This document shows, one piece after another, positions 1 through 7,348 of a stretch of 10,859 nucleotides of DNA. Source of the stretch: DSNY01 sp016861185 (GTDB lineage Bacteria > Pseudomonadota > Gammaproteobacteria > Burkholderiales > Burkholderiaceae_F); the NCBI GenBank assembly GCA_030263275.1, contig SZOR01000151.1:1-10859 (forward strand). The letters run 5' to 3'. Every line of letters starts with the position of its first letter. The first letter of the stretch is position 1. The notes beneath the pieces were generated by a model that saw only the letters and a list, made by a program, of their open reading frames with translations, searched no databases and had not been told where the DNA came from. The position numbers were made by a program, and so were the translations under genes.

Positions 1-1
1 G

Positions 2-895
2 GTCGAGCTGCTCGACGCGCCGCCGGTCGAGATCCCCGCACTCGACGTCGTCGTCGACAGCTTCGAGCTGGGCAACCGCAAGCTCGGCCGGCTCGAGCTC
101 GCCGCGCAGAACGTCGCGGCCAACGGCGGCAACGCGTGGCAGATGCAGAAGCTGGAGATCGTCAATCCGGACGGGCGCCTGACGGCGACCGGCCGCTGGG
201 AGCGCGAGGCGAACGCAGCGCCGAACGCACGGCGCCGGATGACGATGGCGATGTCGCTCGAGTTCGGCAACGCCGGCGCGCTGCTCGGACGGCTCGGCAT
301 TCCGGATGCCGTGCGCAACGGCAGCGGCAAGCTCGACGGCGAGCTGTCGTGGCGCGGCTCGCCGCTGGCGATCGACTATCCGTCGCTGTCGGGCAAGCTG
401 CAGCTTGCGACCGCGAAGGGACAGTTCCTCAAAGCGGATGCCGGCGTGGGACGGCTGCTCGGCGTGATATCGCTGCAGTCGCTGCCGCGGCGGATCACGC
501 TCGACTTCCGCGACGTGTTCTCCGAGGGCTTCGCGTTCGACCAGATCAGCGCGAGCGCGGAACTGAAAGGCGGCACGCTGACAACGCGCGACTTCAAGAT
601 GCGCGGCGTCTCGGCCACCGTGCTGATGGAAGGCAGCGCCGACCTGCAGAACGAAACGCAGAACCTGCACGTGCTCGTGCTGCCGGAGATCGACGCCCGC
701 TCGGCATCGCTCGTGTATGCTCTGATGGCGAATCCGGCGGTGGGTCTAGGCACGTTCCTCGCGCAGATGCTGTTGCGCGATCCGCTGTCCAAGGCCTTCT
801 CCTACGAGTACGAGGTGTCCGGCTCGTGGACCGACCCGCAGGTCAAGCGCCGCGAACGCGCTGTCCCCGATGCCGCCGACGCCCGCAAGCAGTGA
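2..895 (+). CDS. yhdP: YhdP/AsmA-like envelope protein, C-terminal part (5' end outside window)
   Basis: This is the last 297 residues of a large protein whose start lies upstream of the window; the frame is open from base 2 and ends in TGA at 893-895. The visible part matches the C-terminal region of the YhdP family as I know it: a beta-rich AsmA-like repeat domain with the block KGQFLKADAGVGRLLGVISL followed by QSLPRRITLDFRDVF and EGFAFDQI, and a late segment SASLVYALMANPAVGLGTFL. YhdP-type proteins are very long (over 1,200 residues), anchored in the inner membrane, and span the periplasm. In E. coli YhdP, with TamB and YdbH, is implicated in phospholipid transport to the outer membrane. 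The stop lies close to the start of the following amidase gene, overlapping it by 26 nt if the ATG at 870 is used, so the two may be co-transcribed. Family assignment is fairly secure; the transport role is by homology only. Confidence 0.88.
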   Translation, partial: VELLDAPPVEIPALDVVVDSFELGNRKLGRLELAAQNVAANGGNAWQMQKLEIVNPDGRLTATGRWEREANAAPNARRRMTMAMSLEFGNAGALLGRLGIPDAVRNGSGKLDGELSWRGSPLAIDYPSLSGKLQLATAKGQFLKADAGVGRLLGVISLQSLPRRITLDFRDVFSEGFAFDQISASAELKGGTLTTRDFKMRGVSATVLMEGSADLQNETQNLHVLVLPEIDARSASLVYALMANPAVGLGTFLAQMLLRDPLSKAFSYEYEVSGSWTDPQVKRRERAVPDAADARKQ

Positions 896-1769
896 TACAG
901 CCAGCGTGAGTTCGGTTCTTTCTTCAACGCCCATCGCCCCGCATACCGTCCGTGTCGCCGCTGCGCAGATGGTTTCCACGCCGCGCGTCGACGACAACCT
1001 GCGCGCGGCCGAGGCATTGATCGCGCAGGCCGCGGCCGCGGGCGCGAAGCTCGTCGCGCTGCCCGAGTACTTCTGCCTGATGGGCCATCGCGACGAGGAC
1101 AAGGTGGCCGCGCGCGAAGCCGACGGACGCGGACCGATCCAGGATTTCCTCGCGGCGCAAGCGCGCCGGCACGGGGTCTGGCTCGTCGGCGGCACGGTGC
1201 CGCTGGTGGCGCCTCAGCCGGACCGCGTGAAGAACTCGGTGCTCGTCTACGGACCCGACGGCGCGCGCGTCGCGCGCTACGACAAGATCCATCTGTTCGC
1301 GTTCTCGCGCGGCGAAGAGAGCTACGACGAGGCGCGCACGATCACACCGGGCGAACGCGTGACGAGCTTCGAGTTTGCGCCGCCGGGCGGGCCGCGGCTC
1401 AAGGTGGGGCTTTCGGTCTGCTACGACCTGCGCTTTCCGGAGCTGTATCGCGCCTTCGCGGCCGACGGCAAGGCGCCGGATCTGATCCTGGTGCCGGCCG
1501 CGTTCACCGCGACGACCGGTCGCGCGCACTGGGAAACGCTGCTGCGCGCGCGGGCGATCGAGAATCTCTGCTACGTGCTGGCACCGGCGCAGGGCGGACA
1601 GCACGAAAACGGTCGCGCGACCTTCGGCCACACGATGCTGATCGACCCCTGGGGCGGCGTGGTTGCATCGCTCGCAGCCGGCCCCGGGCTCGTGATCGGC
1701 GACGTCGATACCCAACTGATCGCGCAGATGCGTACCGATCTGCCGGCGCTGAAGCATCGCGTGCTTTGA
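870..1769 (+). CDS. Carbon-nitrogen hydrolase (Nit1-like amidase)
   Basis: A 299-residue nitrilase-superfamily amidase. The catalytic Glu-Lys-Cys triad is visible: E66 in LPEYF, K139 in YDKIHLF and C184 in LSVCYDLRFPELYR. The segment around 220-262, with HWETLLRARAIEN, then GQHENGRATFGHTM and IDPWG, resembles the Nit1/YbeM group, which hydrolyses deaminated glutathione as a metabolite-repair reaction. A related omega-amidase or other amide substrate cannot be excluded from sequence alone. It is expected to be cytosolic, with no signal peptide. The ATG at 870 overlaps the yhdP end by 26 nt and has no clear ribosome binding site. An in-frame GTG at 906, 11 nt after the yhdP stop, would give 287 residues and would also fit the family, since the core begins at VRVAAAQM. 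The gene sits between yhdP and tldD, an order common in betaproteobacteria. Confidence 0.9.
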   Translation: MPPTPASSDTASVSSVLSSTPIAPHTVRVAAAQMVSTPRVDDNLRAAEALIAQAAAAGAKLVALPEYFCLMGHRDEDKVAAREADGRGPIQDFLAAQARRHGVWLVGGTVPLVAPQPDRVKNSVLVYGPDGARVARYDKIHLFAFSRGEESYDEARTITPGERVTSFEFAPPGGPRLKVGLSVCYDLRFPELYRAFAADGKAPDLILVPAAFTATTGRAHWETLLRARAIENLCYVLAPAQGGQHENGRATFGHTMLIDPWGGVVASLAAGPGLVIGDVDTQLIAQMRTDLPALKHRVL

Positions 1770-1776
1770 TTCGCAG

Positions 1777-1801
1777 CGCGGATTGCGGGTCGCGGATTGC
1801 G
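1777..1801. repeat. Short tandem direct repeat upstream of tldD
   Basis: An 11-nt word, CGCGGATTGCG, occurs at 1777-1787 and again at 1791-1801, separated by three bases (period 14). It lies in the 94-nt gap between the amidase stop and the tldD ATG, which otherwise shows no clear promoter, terminator or strong Shine-Dalgarno. It could be a chance duplication or a small protein-binding site; nothing here decides between these. Confidence 0.5.
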
Positions 1802-1863
1802 CGACGGCACACCCGCTTTCACGTGGCAGACTTTCGAACCCGGAACTCCCGACCGCATACCCC

Positions 1864-3342
1864 ATGAAACTCACCGACCCCGCGCTCGACCGCCTTGCCA
1901 CCGCGAAGCGCCTGCTGCTCGACCCCTACGATCTGGACGAGGCGAAGCTGCAGGGCGCGCTCGCGACGATCTTCGAGCATCGGGCCGATTACGCGGACCT
2001 GTACTTCCAGTACACGCGCAGCGAGTCGTTTTCGCTCGAGGAAGGCATCGTCAAGAGCGGCAGCTTCGACATCGAGCAGGGGGTGGGCGTACGCGCCGTC
2101 GTTGGCGACAAGACGGCGTTCGCCTACTCGGACGATCTGTCGCCCGACGCGCTGATGGAGGCCGCGCGCTCCGCGCGCGCGATCGCGCGCGCAGGCGGCG
2201 GCCGCATCAAGGTCGCCGCGCGGCTGGCGCCGGGCGCGAATCCGGTGCTGTACGGCGCGAACGATCCGGTCGCTTCGCTCGAAGCGGCCGACAAGGTCCG
2301 GCTGCTCGAGCGCCTCGAGCGCATCGCGCGGGCGCGCGATGCACGCGTCAAGCAGGTGATGGCGAGCCTCGGCGCCGAGTACGACGTCGTGCTGATCGCG
2401 CGCAGCGACGGCCTGCTCGCCGCGGACGTACGTCCGCTCGTGCGGCTGTCGCTGACGGTGATCGCCGAGGACAACGGGCGGCGTGAGCAGGGGTTCTCGG
2501 GCGGCGGCGGCCGCGTCGATCTTTCGCATTTCACCGACGAGCGGCTGCGGCAGTACGCGCAGGTCGCGGTCGACATGGCGCTCACCAACCTGCGCGCGCG
2601 GCCGGCGCCGGCGGGCGTCATGACCGTGGTGCTCGGGCCGGGGTGGCCCGGCATCCTGCTGCACGAGGCGGTCGGCCACGGGCTGGAAGGCGACTTCAAC
2701 CGCAAGGGTTCGAGCGCGTTCTCCGGCCGCATCGGCAAGCGCGTCGCATCGAAAGGCGTCACGGTGATCGACGACGGCACGATCGCCGACCGGCGCGGGT
2801 CGCTCGCCGTCGACGACGAAGGCAACCCGACCGAACGCACCGTGCTGATCGAGGACGGCATCCTGCGCGGCTACATGCAGGATTCGCTGAACGCGCGGCT
2901 GATGAAGGCGCCGCTCACCGGCAACGCGCGGCGCGAGTCCTTCGCGCACCTGCCGATGCCGCGCATGACCAACACCTACATGCTCGGCGGCGAACACGAT
3001 CCGCAGGAGATCATCCGCTCGGTCGAGCGCGGCATCTACGCGACCAACTTCGGCGGCGGCCAGGTCGACATCACCAACGGCAAGTTCGTCTTCAGCATGG
3101 CCGAGGCCTACCTGATCGAAAACGGCCGCGTCACCGCGCCGGTCAAGGGCGCCACGCTGATCGGCAACGGCCCCGACGCGCTGACACGCGTGACGATGAT
3201 CGGCAACGACATGGCGCTCGACCCGCGTGCCCGTCGGCGTGGGCCAGCCGACGCTGCGCATCGAAGGGCTGACGGTCGGCGGCACGGGCTGAGCCGCTCG
3301 CTGTCGAGGCATCGCACTATTGGCGTCGAAGCGTCGCCTTGA
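1864..3342 (+). CDS. tldD: Metalloprotease TldD with frameshifted C-terminus
   Basis: TldD, the catalytic partner of TldE/PmbA in a heterodimeric zinc protease that cleaves unfolded peptides (known from microcin B17 maturation and CcdA turnover in E. coli). The ATG at 1864 gives MKLTDPALDRLA, the usual kind of N-terminus; the frame is open further upstream but that part is not family-like. The motif LLHEAVGHGLEGDF carries the HExxxH zinc site (H267, E268, H272). The protein matches the family up to MIGNDMALDP (ending at residue 454, base 3225). The expected glycine-rich GxGxCGKxGQ block is then absent, and the remaining 38 residues (RARRRGPADAAH onward) are an out-of-frame tail to the stop at 3342, giving 492 residues. 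The lost Cys is, as I recall from the TldD/E structure, a third zinc ligand, so activity is doubtful. This could be a real pseudogene or a sequencing/assembly deletion. Confidence 0.9.
   Translation: MKLTDPALDRLATAKRLLLDPYDLDEAKLQGALATIFEHRADYADLYFQYTRSESFSLEEGIVKSGSFDIEQGVGVRAVVGDKTAFAYSDDLSPDALMEAARSARAIARAGGGRIKVAARLAPGANPVLYGANDPVASLEAADKVRLLERLERIARARDARVKQVMASLGAEYDVVLIARSDGLLAADVRPLVRLSLTVIAEDNGRREQGFSGGGGRVDLSHFTDERLRQYAQVAVDMALTNLRARPAPAGVMTVVLGPGWPGILLHEAVGHGLEGDFNRKGSSAFSGRIGKRVASKGVTVIDDGTIADRRGSLAVDDEGNPTERTVLIEDGILRGYMQDSLNARLMKAPLTGNARRESFAHLPMPRMTNTYMLGGEHDPQEIIRSVERGIYATNFGGGQVDITNGKFVFSMAEAYLIENGRVTAPVKGATLIGNGPDALTRVTMIGNDMALDPRARRRGPADAAHRRADGRRHGLSRSLSRHRTIGVEASP
3226..3292 (+). 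other. Displaced normal C-terminal end of tldD in the +1 frame
   Basis: Reading from 3227 in a different frame from the rest of tldD gives VPVGVGQPTLRIEGLTVGGT plus a final Gly and a TGA at 3290-3292, which is the standard TldD C-terminal ending. Only one base (C at 3226) separates it from the last family-like codon, CCG at 3223-3225, where about 11 codons would be expected. The simplest reading is a net loss of about 32 nt. The restored gene would encode about 486 residues and stop 24 nt short of the convergent gene ending at 3317. Confidence 0.88.
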
Positions 3343-3844
3343 CGCGGTGATTGGACGCTGACGGCGTTTCGACAATCTGCGCGACGTACCAACGTCCGCT
3401 GCCGCGTTCGCCGTTCATCGAACCGACTGCCGTCAGAACGGCAGCGGTCGAATCCGCCGCCAGAACCAACTGCTGCTCCTCGGTATCCCGGCGCGCGATC
3501 CATCCGCTGGCCTCCACGCTCGATGACTGAAGTCGATCCAATACCTGCAGCTCGCTGTTCCAATCGAACCGAATCGCCCGCAACATCGGCTCGATCGTCG
3601 CCGATTGGGAAGCGACGGGTTTCAGGCCAGAGGTTCCCACCGCACTTGGTCCGGCCGCCGCTTCGAACTCGGCCCGCAACTGCAGAACGCGACTCTCGGC
3701 GACTAACCTGTCGCTCCGCAGTGCCCACCAGCGCACTGTCGATCCGGACAAGATGGCAAGCACCAGAAACCAGACCCACATCTGCGTCCGCCCAGACCCG
3801 GCACGATCACTAAGGTCAATACGACTGTGCGCAAAGAGTCTCAC
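3317..3844 (-). CDS. PilN/GspL-C-like single-pass inner-membrane protein
   Basis: A 175-residue protein with a short cytoplasmic N-terminus (MRLFAHSRIDLSDRAG), one membrane segment (about residues 23-39, WVWFLVLAILSGSTVRW), a charged likely coiled stretch (RSDRLVAESRVLQLRAEFEA) and a small periplasmic domain with alternating hydrophobics (SELQVLDRLQSS, QQLVLAADSTAAVLTAVGSM, RWYVAQIV). This layout fits PilN or the membrane plus periplasmic part of GspL, which link the cytoplasmic actin-like protein to the rest of the machine. RIDL near the N-terminus may stand in for the PilM-binding motif of PilN; that is inference. The start is the GTG at 3844, overlapping the preceding stop as GTGA, with GGAGGGAG upstream; a longer reading from 3862 would begin inside that ribosome site. 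It is the last gene before convergence with tldD. Base composition is visibly less GC-rich than in the + strand genes. Confidence 0.62.
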   Translation of the reverse strand: MRLFAHSRIDLSDRAGSGRTQMWVWFLVLAILSGSTVRWWALRSDRLVAESRVLQLRAEFEAAAGPSAVGTSGLKPVASQSATIEPMLRAIRFDWNSELQVLDRLQSSSVEASGWIARRDTEEQQLVLAADSTAAVLTAVGSMNGERGSGRWYVAQIVETPSASNHRVKATLRRQ

Positions 3845-4605
3845 AACGGGATCTCCCTCCACAAATCGCTAAAGTCGACGCGCGGCGACTTGACCGCGCA
3901 AGCGGCCTCTTTGTCGTCAGAGGCATCGAATAGGAACGCGCGCAGGTTGATTGCATCGCTCCTCCTGATCAGCAGGCGGGCGCGCGCCAGTTCCGTACTC
4001 AGGTCCCGCCTGCCGTCGTCCGACATGACGGCATAGGCGCCTCGAACTTGTCCCGAGTCGACGAAGGTAGCAACGGCGTCCCGCTCGGCCATAGTGATTC
4101 CGTCCGCTCCGCCGTCGCGTTGTGCCTCGCGACGAAGCATCTCGACGGACAGCGGCCGCACGGACCGAATGTGCGCGCCACGTCCCGCCGCCGTCCGCTC
4201 AAGGGCATCGACCAAGCTGGTCTTGATCGCAACGGCCAAGACGAATCGCGCACCCGGCAGAAGATCAACTCCGATGTTCCAACCTGCGCCGGCCAGCCCG
4301 CGGTCGGTCAGCATCTCCTTCCCTGCCAACGCCTGCCAGTCAGCCCGACTCGCTACGCCTGGCTTCCGTTCGATCAGTCCGACTCTCAACTCCGATGCGC
4401 CGACGAACACGAACCAATCCGCGACGCCTTCATTGCCGGCACACATCGTCGAGACGATTCCTTGAGCCGCGTGCACTGCATTTGTCGACTGCACCCGAGA
4501 CTCGCGCACGAGACGGAATCGGCCGAAACGACGTTGCCAGACGCGTCCGATGGCCTGCCGCCGCGATATGTAGATCGACAAGGTCCTAACCGACGGCAAG
4601 AACAC
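3841..4605 (-). CDS. Putative PilM/GspL-cytoplasmic-like protein, divergent
   Basis: A 254-residue protein with no signal peptide and no clear membrane segment, so probably cytoplasmic. I do not recognise a close family. Its position between gspE and a PilN-like gene, and weak patterns such as FVFVGASELRVGLIE, then RFVLAVAIKTSLVDALE with GAHIRSVRPLSVEMLRR, and AVATFVDSGQVRGAYAVMSD, resemble the alternating strands of actin-fold PilM/GspL-cyto proteins. No confident nucleotide-binding phosphate loop is visible, so it may be a degenerate, scaffold-only version. Such proteins connect the GspE motor to inner-membrane partners. The start is the GTG at 4605, which overlaps gspE by 20 nt and has AGGAG 7 nt upstream. 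Its stop overlaps the next GTG start. Alternative: an unrelated accessory protein specific to this type of cluster. Confidence 0.55.
   Translation of the reverse strand: MFLPSVRTLSIYISRRQAIGRVWQRRFGRFRLVRESRVQSTNAVHAAQGIVSTMCAGNEGVADWFVFVGASELRVGLIERKPGVASRADWQALAGKEMLTDRGLAGAGWNIGVDLLPGARFVLAVAIKTSLVDALERTAAGRGAHIRSVRPLSVEMLRREAQRDGGADGITMAERDAVATFVDSGQVRGAYAVMSDDGRRDLSTELARARLLIRRSDAINLRAFLFDASDDKEAACAVKSPRVDFSDLWREIPL
3853..3860 (-). promoter_or_regulatory. Strong Shine-Dalgarno for the PilN-like gene
   Basis: The - strand reads GGAGGGAG here, 8 nt before the GTG at 3844-3842. It lies inside the 3' end of the preceding gene and decides the start in favour of the GTG that overlaps its stop codon. 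Confidence 0.75.
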
Positions 4606-6145
4606 GTTCGATCTCCTGGTAGCTCGTTTGTCCCGACTCGATCAGCGCGAGCGCCTCGTCCTGCATCGACACCGGGCAGAGCGACTTCACGTGAGCCCTC
4701 ATCTCGCCGACCGGCGCCCGCCCGACGACGAGTTCCCGAAAGCGGTCGTCCACGAGAAGGGTTTCGCTGACCACCGTGCGGCCGGCGTATCCGGTGAACC
4801 TGCACCTCTCGCATCCCGTCGCGAGCCTGAGCCGGTCCGACGAACCGAGCGGCAGCCCGCGCTCGCGCAGGACAGCTTCGCTCGTAGCGTCCCGCTGCGC
4901 GCAGTGAGCGCACAGCAGACGGACCAGACGCTGCGACACGACCCCGTTCAACGCGGACATGAGGCTGAACAGGTCCACGTCCATGTGCAGGAAGCGCCCG
5001 ATCACGTCGAACACGTTGTTCGCATGTACGGTCGTGAATACGAGGTGTCCCGTCAATGCCGATTGGACCGCGATGTCCGCCGTTTCAGGATCGCGGATCT
5101 CGCCCACGAAGATCGTGTCCGGATCGTGACGGAGAATCGATCTCAGCCCCCGCGCAAATGTCAGCCCCTTGCCCTCGTTCACCGGAATCTGAAGCACGCC
5201 GGAGAGCTCGTACTCGATCGGGTCTTCGATCGTGACGACCTTCTCTTCCCCTTTGAGCGTCTCCGAGATCGCCGCGTAGACGGTCGTGGTCTTGCCACTG
5301 CCGGTCGGACCGGTCACCAGCATCATGCCGTGCGGAAGACGCGCAAGCCGGCGGATCCGTCGCAGAGACTCATCCTTGAAGCCGAGCCCATCGAGCGTCA
5401 TCGCCCCCACCGCGCCGAGTAGATGACGCTTGTCGAGCAAGCGAAGAACCGCATCCTCGCCGATCGCGTTGGGCATGACGGAAACCCGAAAATCGACGGC
5501 GCGCCCGCCGAGCACTCGGCTGAATCGCCCATCCTGCGGCACGCGCCGCTCCGCGATGTCGAGCTGTGCAAGCACCTTGATCCTCGAAAGGATCTCCTCC
5601 GGAGGCTCGGTGCCGGTCCAGCGACCCGCGGGAACGAGAACGCCGTCGATTCGATACTTGACCCCAAGCCCCTCACGGCGCGTCTCGAAGTGAATGTCGC
5701 TCGCGCCGGCGGTCCAGGCACCGTCGATCACGCGATCGACAAAACCGACCACCGGACTTGCGGATGCAGCGTTACCGTCCGCGCGCGCCGGCGGGCGGGA
5801 CTGCAAAGCGTCCATCGCATCGTTGACCGCACCGTCCTCGTTCTCCGCAAGAAAGGCAGCGATCGCATCCGGCTCGGCGAGGCCCCAGCGCACCGGCGCT
5901 TCGCACCGCGCGCAAAGCCAGTCCAGCACGGCCGTGTCGGTTGGCTCCGCGATGACATAGATCGTGGACCCGTCAGCGTCGGCCACGGGAGCAACGCGCC
6001 GCCGACCCGCCTCCTCGCGCGTTACGTGCTCGAATCGAGGGGCGCACGCCGCGAGTGCCTGATCGTCGAAGTACGCGACACCCAGCGACTGCGCCGCCGA
6101 GTGCAACGGCGTGCGGGGCGTTTGAAGTGAGGCGCGCTCCGTCAT
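4586..6145 (-). CDS. gspE: Type II secretion / type IV pilus assembly ATPase GspE
   Basis: A 519-residue secretion ATPase of the GspE/PilB family, the hexameric cytoplasmic motor that drives pseudopilus assembly. Visible motifs: an N-terminal docking region (about 1-110); the N2-type domain with DIHFETRREGLGVKYRIDG (150-168); Walker A GPTGSGKTTT (279-288); Asp box TIEDPIEYE (305-313); Walker B region IFVGEIRDPETA (345-356); His box TTVHANN (371-377); and a tetracysteine zinc site C412xxC415...C445xxC448, typical of assembly (extension) ATPases rather than PilT-type retraction ATPases. All key residues are present, so it should be functional. It is slightly shorter than PilB (about 560 residues), in the N-terminal region. 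The ATG at 6145 has GAGG 5 nt upstream, overlapping the gspF stop. Within this cluster it would act with GspF and the downstream PilM-like protein. Confidence 0.95.
   Translation of the reverse strand: MTERASLQTPRTPLHSAAQSLGVAYFDDQALAACAPRFEHVTREEAGRRRVAPVADADGSTIYVIAEPTDTAVLDWLCARCEAPVRWGLAEPDAIAAFLAENEDGAVNDAMDALQSRPPARADGNAASASPVVGFVDRVIDGAWTAGASDIHFETRREGLGVKYRIDGVLVPAGRWTGTEPPEEILSRIKVLAQLDIAERRVPQDGRFSRVLGGRAVDFRVSVMPNAIGEDAVLRLLDKRHLLGAVGAMTLDGLGFKDESLRRIRRLARLPHGMMLVTGPTGSGKTTTVYAAISETLKGEEKVVTIEDPIEYELSGVLQIPVNEGKGLTFARGLRSILRHDPDTIFVGEIRDPETADIAVQSALTGHLVFTTVHANNVFDVIGRFLHMDVDLFSLMSALNGVVSQRLVRLLCAHCAQRDATSEAVLRERGLPLGSSDRLRLATGCERCRFTGYAGRTVVSETLLVDDRFRELVVGRAPVGEMRAHVKSLCPVSMQDEALALIESGQTSYQEIERVLAVG
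4613..4617 (-). promoter_or_regulatory. Shine-Dalgarno deciding the PilM-like GTG start
   Basis: The - strand reads AGGAG within the last codons of gspE, 7 nt before the GTG at 4605-4603. This spacing supports a start inside the gspE reading frame and hence translational coupling. Confidence 0.7.
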
Positions 6146-6152
6146 GCCTGCC

Positions 6153-7346
6153 TCAACCCAATGCCGAGGCCAGATCGAAAATCGGCATGTACATCATCAG
6201 AACGATGACTCCGATGATCCCTGCAACCAGTATCAGAAGCGCCGGCTCGACGACTCTCGACGCGCGCTCGACGAACCAGGCCAGTTCCCGCTCGTGATGT
6301 TCAGCCGCGTGCCGCAACATCTCCGCCAGATTGCCGGACGCCTCTCCCGCGGCTAACAGCCTGGACGTCAGATCCTGCGTCAGTCCGGCGGCACGGAAGG
6401 CGTTTGCGACGCCCTTGCCGATCGTCACCTGTTCGAGCGCGCGTTCGACATCAGCGGCCCAGGGCGTCGATTCGACGACTTGCCGCCCGAGCCGCATCGC
6501 CTCCGGCAGCGTGTAGCCGCCCTCCAGCATCATCGACACCGTCCGAAACAGACGCGACAGCCAGTAGGCGCGGATTGCGCGGGCCAAAGGCGGAAATCCG
6601 ACCAGCGCCCTCCAGACCGCGTGGCGACCGTAGGCTGACGACATGAACCTCCATGCCGCCCACAGAGCGCCGATGAACCCGATCAGCACCAGCTCGAAGT
6701 TGCGCGAGACCGACGTCGCTGCGGTCAGCAGCAACCCGCCCGCGCCGCGGGATGCGATTTCGGGCAGGCTCTCGTAGGCCGTCGCGAAACGCGGGATAAC
6801 GAAGGCCAGCAGAAACAGGACGACGCCCAGACCGAAGGTCACGACCAGGCCCGGGTAGATCGAGGCAGTCACGATGCTCTGCCGAAGCCTCGCCATCGAT
6901 TCGAGGTACTGCGAGAAGCGTTCGAGGCTTTCCGGCAGGCGTCCGCTGGACTCGGCAGCGCTGACCGCCGCGCGGAAGATCGGCGGGAAGTCGGCAGGGG
7001 CCGCCGCCAACGCGGCCGACAGGGCCTTGCCTTCCTTGATCCGCTGCAGGGCTCGTTCGATCGACGCTCGATGGTTCGGCCGGCGCTGCGCTGCTGCCAG
7101 AGCCGCCAGCGCCTCGACGATGCCCAGCCCCGCGACAAGCAGCGCGCGGAACTCGAGGCAGAACGACCTCAGGTCGATCGGCATGGCGCGATGGCGCACC
7201 AGCGCGAACCATTCGGCATGCACGGTGACGGGAACATGCCCTTGCAGCATGAGGTCCTGCCGCACCTGCTCAGCCGTGTCGGCTTCCACGCCGCGTTCGA
7301 CCACGGCGTTCGTGCTTGCGTCAACGTAGCGAGCGTTCCATCGCAT
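6153..7346 (-). CDS. gspF: Type II secretion inner-membrane platform protein GspF
   Basis: A 397-residue GspF/PilC-family polytopic inner-membrane protein, the platform that couples the GspE motor to pseudopilin extraction. Two T2SSF domains are visible, about residues 60-184 and 264-386. Each has the typical pattern: FCLEFRALLVAGLGIVEALA with EGKALSAAL and AESSGRLPESLERF in the first; LFRTVSMMLEGGYTLPEAM with AGEASGNLAEML in the second. Membrane segments lie at about 161-184, 216-235 and 367-388. Its N-terminal WNARYVDASTNAVVERGVEA is the usual short leader domain. The ATG at 7346 follows the gspG stop by only 2 nt without an obvious ribosome site, which suggests translation coupled to gspG. 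Length and motifs are normal for the family. Confidence 0.94.
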   Translation of the reverse strand: MRWNARYVDASTNAVVERGVEADTAEQVRQDLMLQGHVPVTVHAEWFALVRHRAMPIDLRSFCLEFRALLVAGLGIVEALAALAAAQRRPNHRASIERALQRIKEGKALSAALAAAPADFPPIFRAAVSAAESSGRLPESLERFSQYLESMARLRQSIVTASIYPGLVVTFGLGVVLFLLAFVIPRFATAYESLPEIASRGAGGLLLTAATSVSRNFELVLIGFIGALWAAWRFMSSAYGRHAVWRALVGFPPLARAIRAYWLSRLFRTVSMMLEGGYTLPEAMRLGRQVVESTPWAADVERALEQVTIGKGVANAFRAAGLTQDLTSRLLAAGEASGNLAEMLRHAAEHHERELAWFVERASRVVEPALLILVAGIIGVIVLMMYMPIFDLASALG

Positions 7347-7348
7347 GG

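Noticed and set aside
136..909. A 257-residue + strand frame over the yhdP end
   Set aside because: Arg/Ala-rich low-complexity translation; the neighbouring frame gives clear YhdP motifs.
924..1901. A 325-residue open frame on the - strand opposite the amidase gene
   Set aside because: No recognisable motif and biased composition; the + strand carries the intact Glu-Lys-Cys amidase.
3316..3340. Possible hairpin GGCG...CGCC at the convergent junction as a terminator
   Set aside because: The stem is only about 4 bp, has no T-run, and lies within the 3' coding part of the PilN-like gene.
1819..3375. A 518-residue open frame on the - strand opposite tldD
   Set aside because: It is a shadow of codon bias in a high-GC gene: composition is rich in Arg/Ala/Asp/Val without any domain, and the + strand frame is clearly TldD.
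4048..4770. A 240-residue + strand frame opposite the PilM-like gene and the gspE end
   Set aside because: No motif or leader; it crosses two well-supported - strand genes whose overlaps and ribosome sites are consistent.
4586..6145. Idea that the ATPase is a PilT-type retraction motor
   Set aside because: It has the tetracysteine zinc site and the N2-type domain of assembly ATPases and sits directly with GspF and GspG, so GspE/PilB is the better call.
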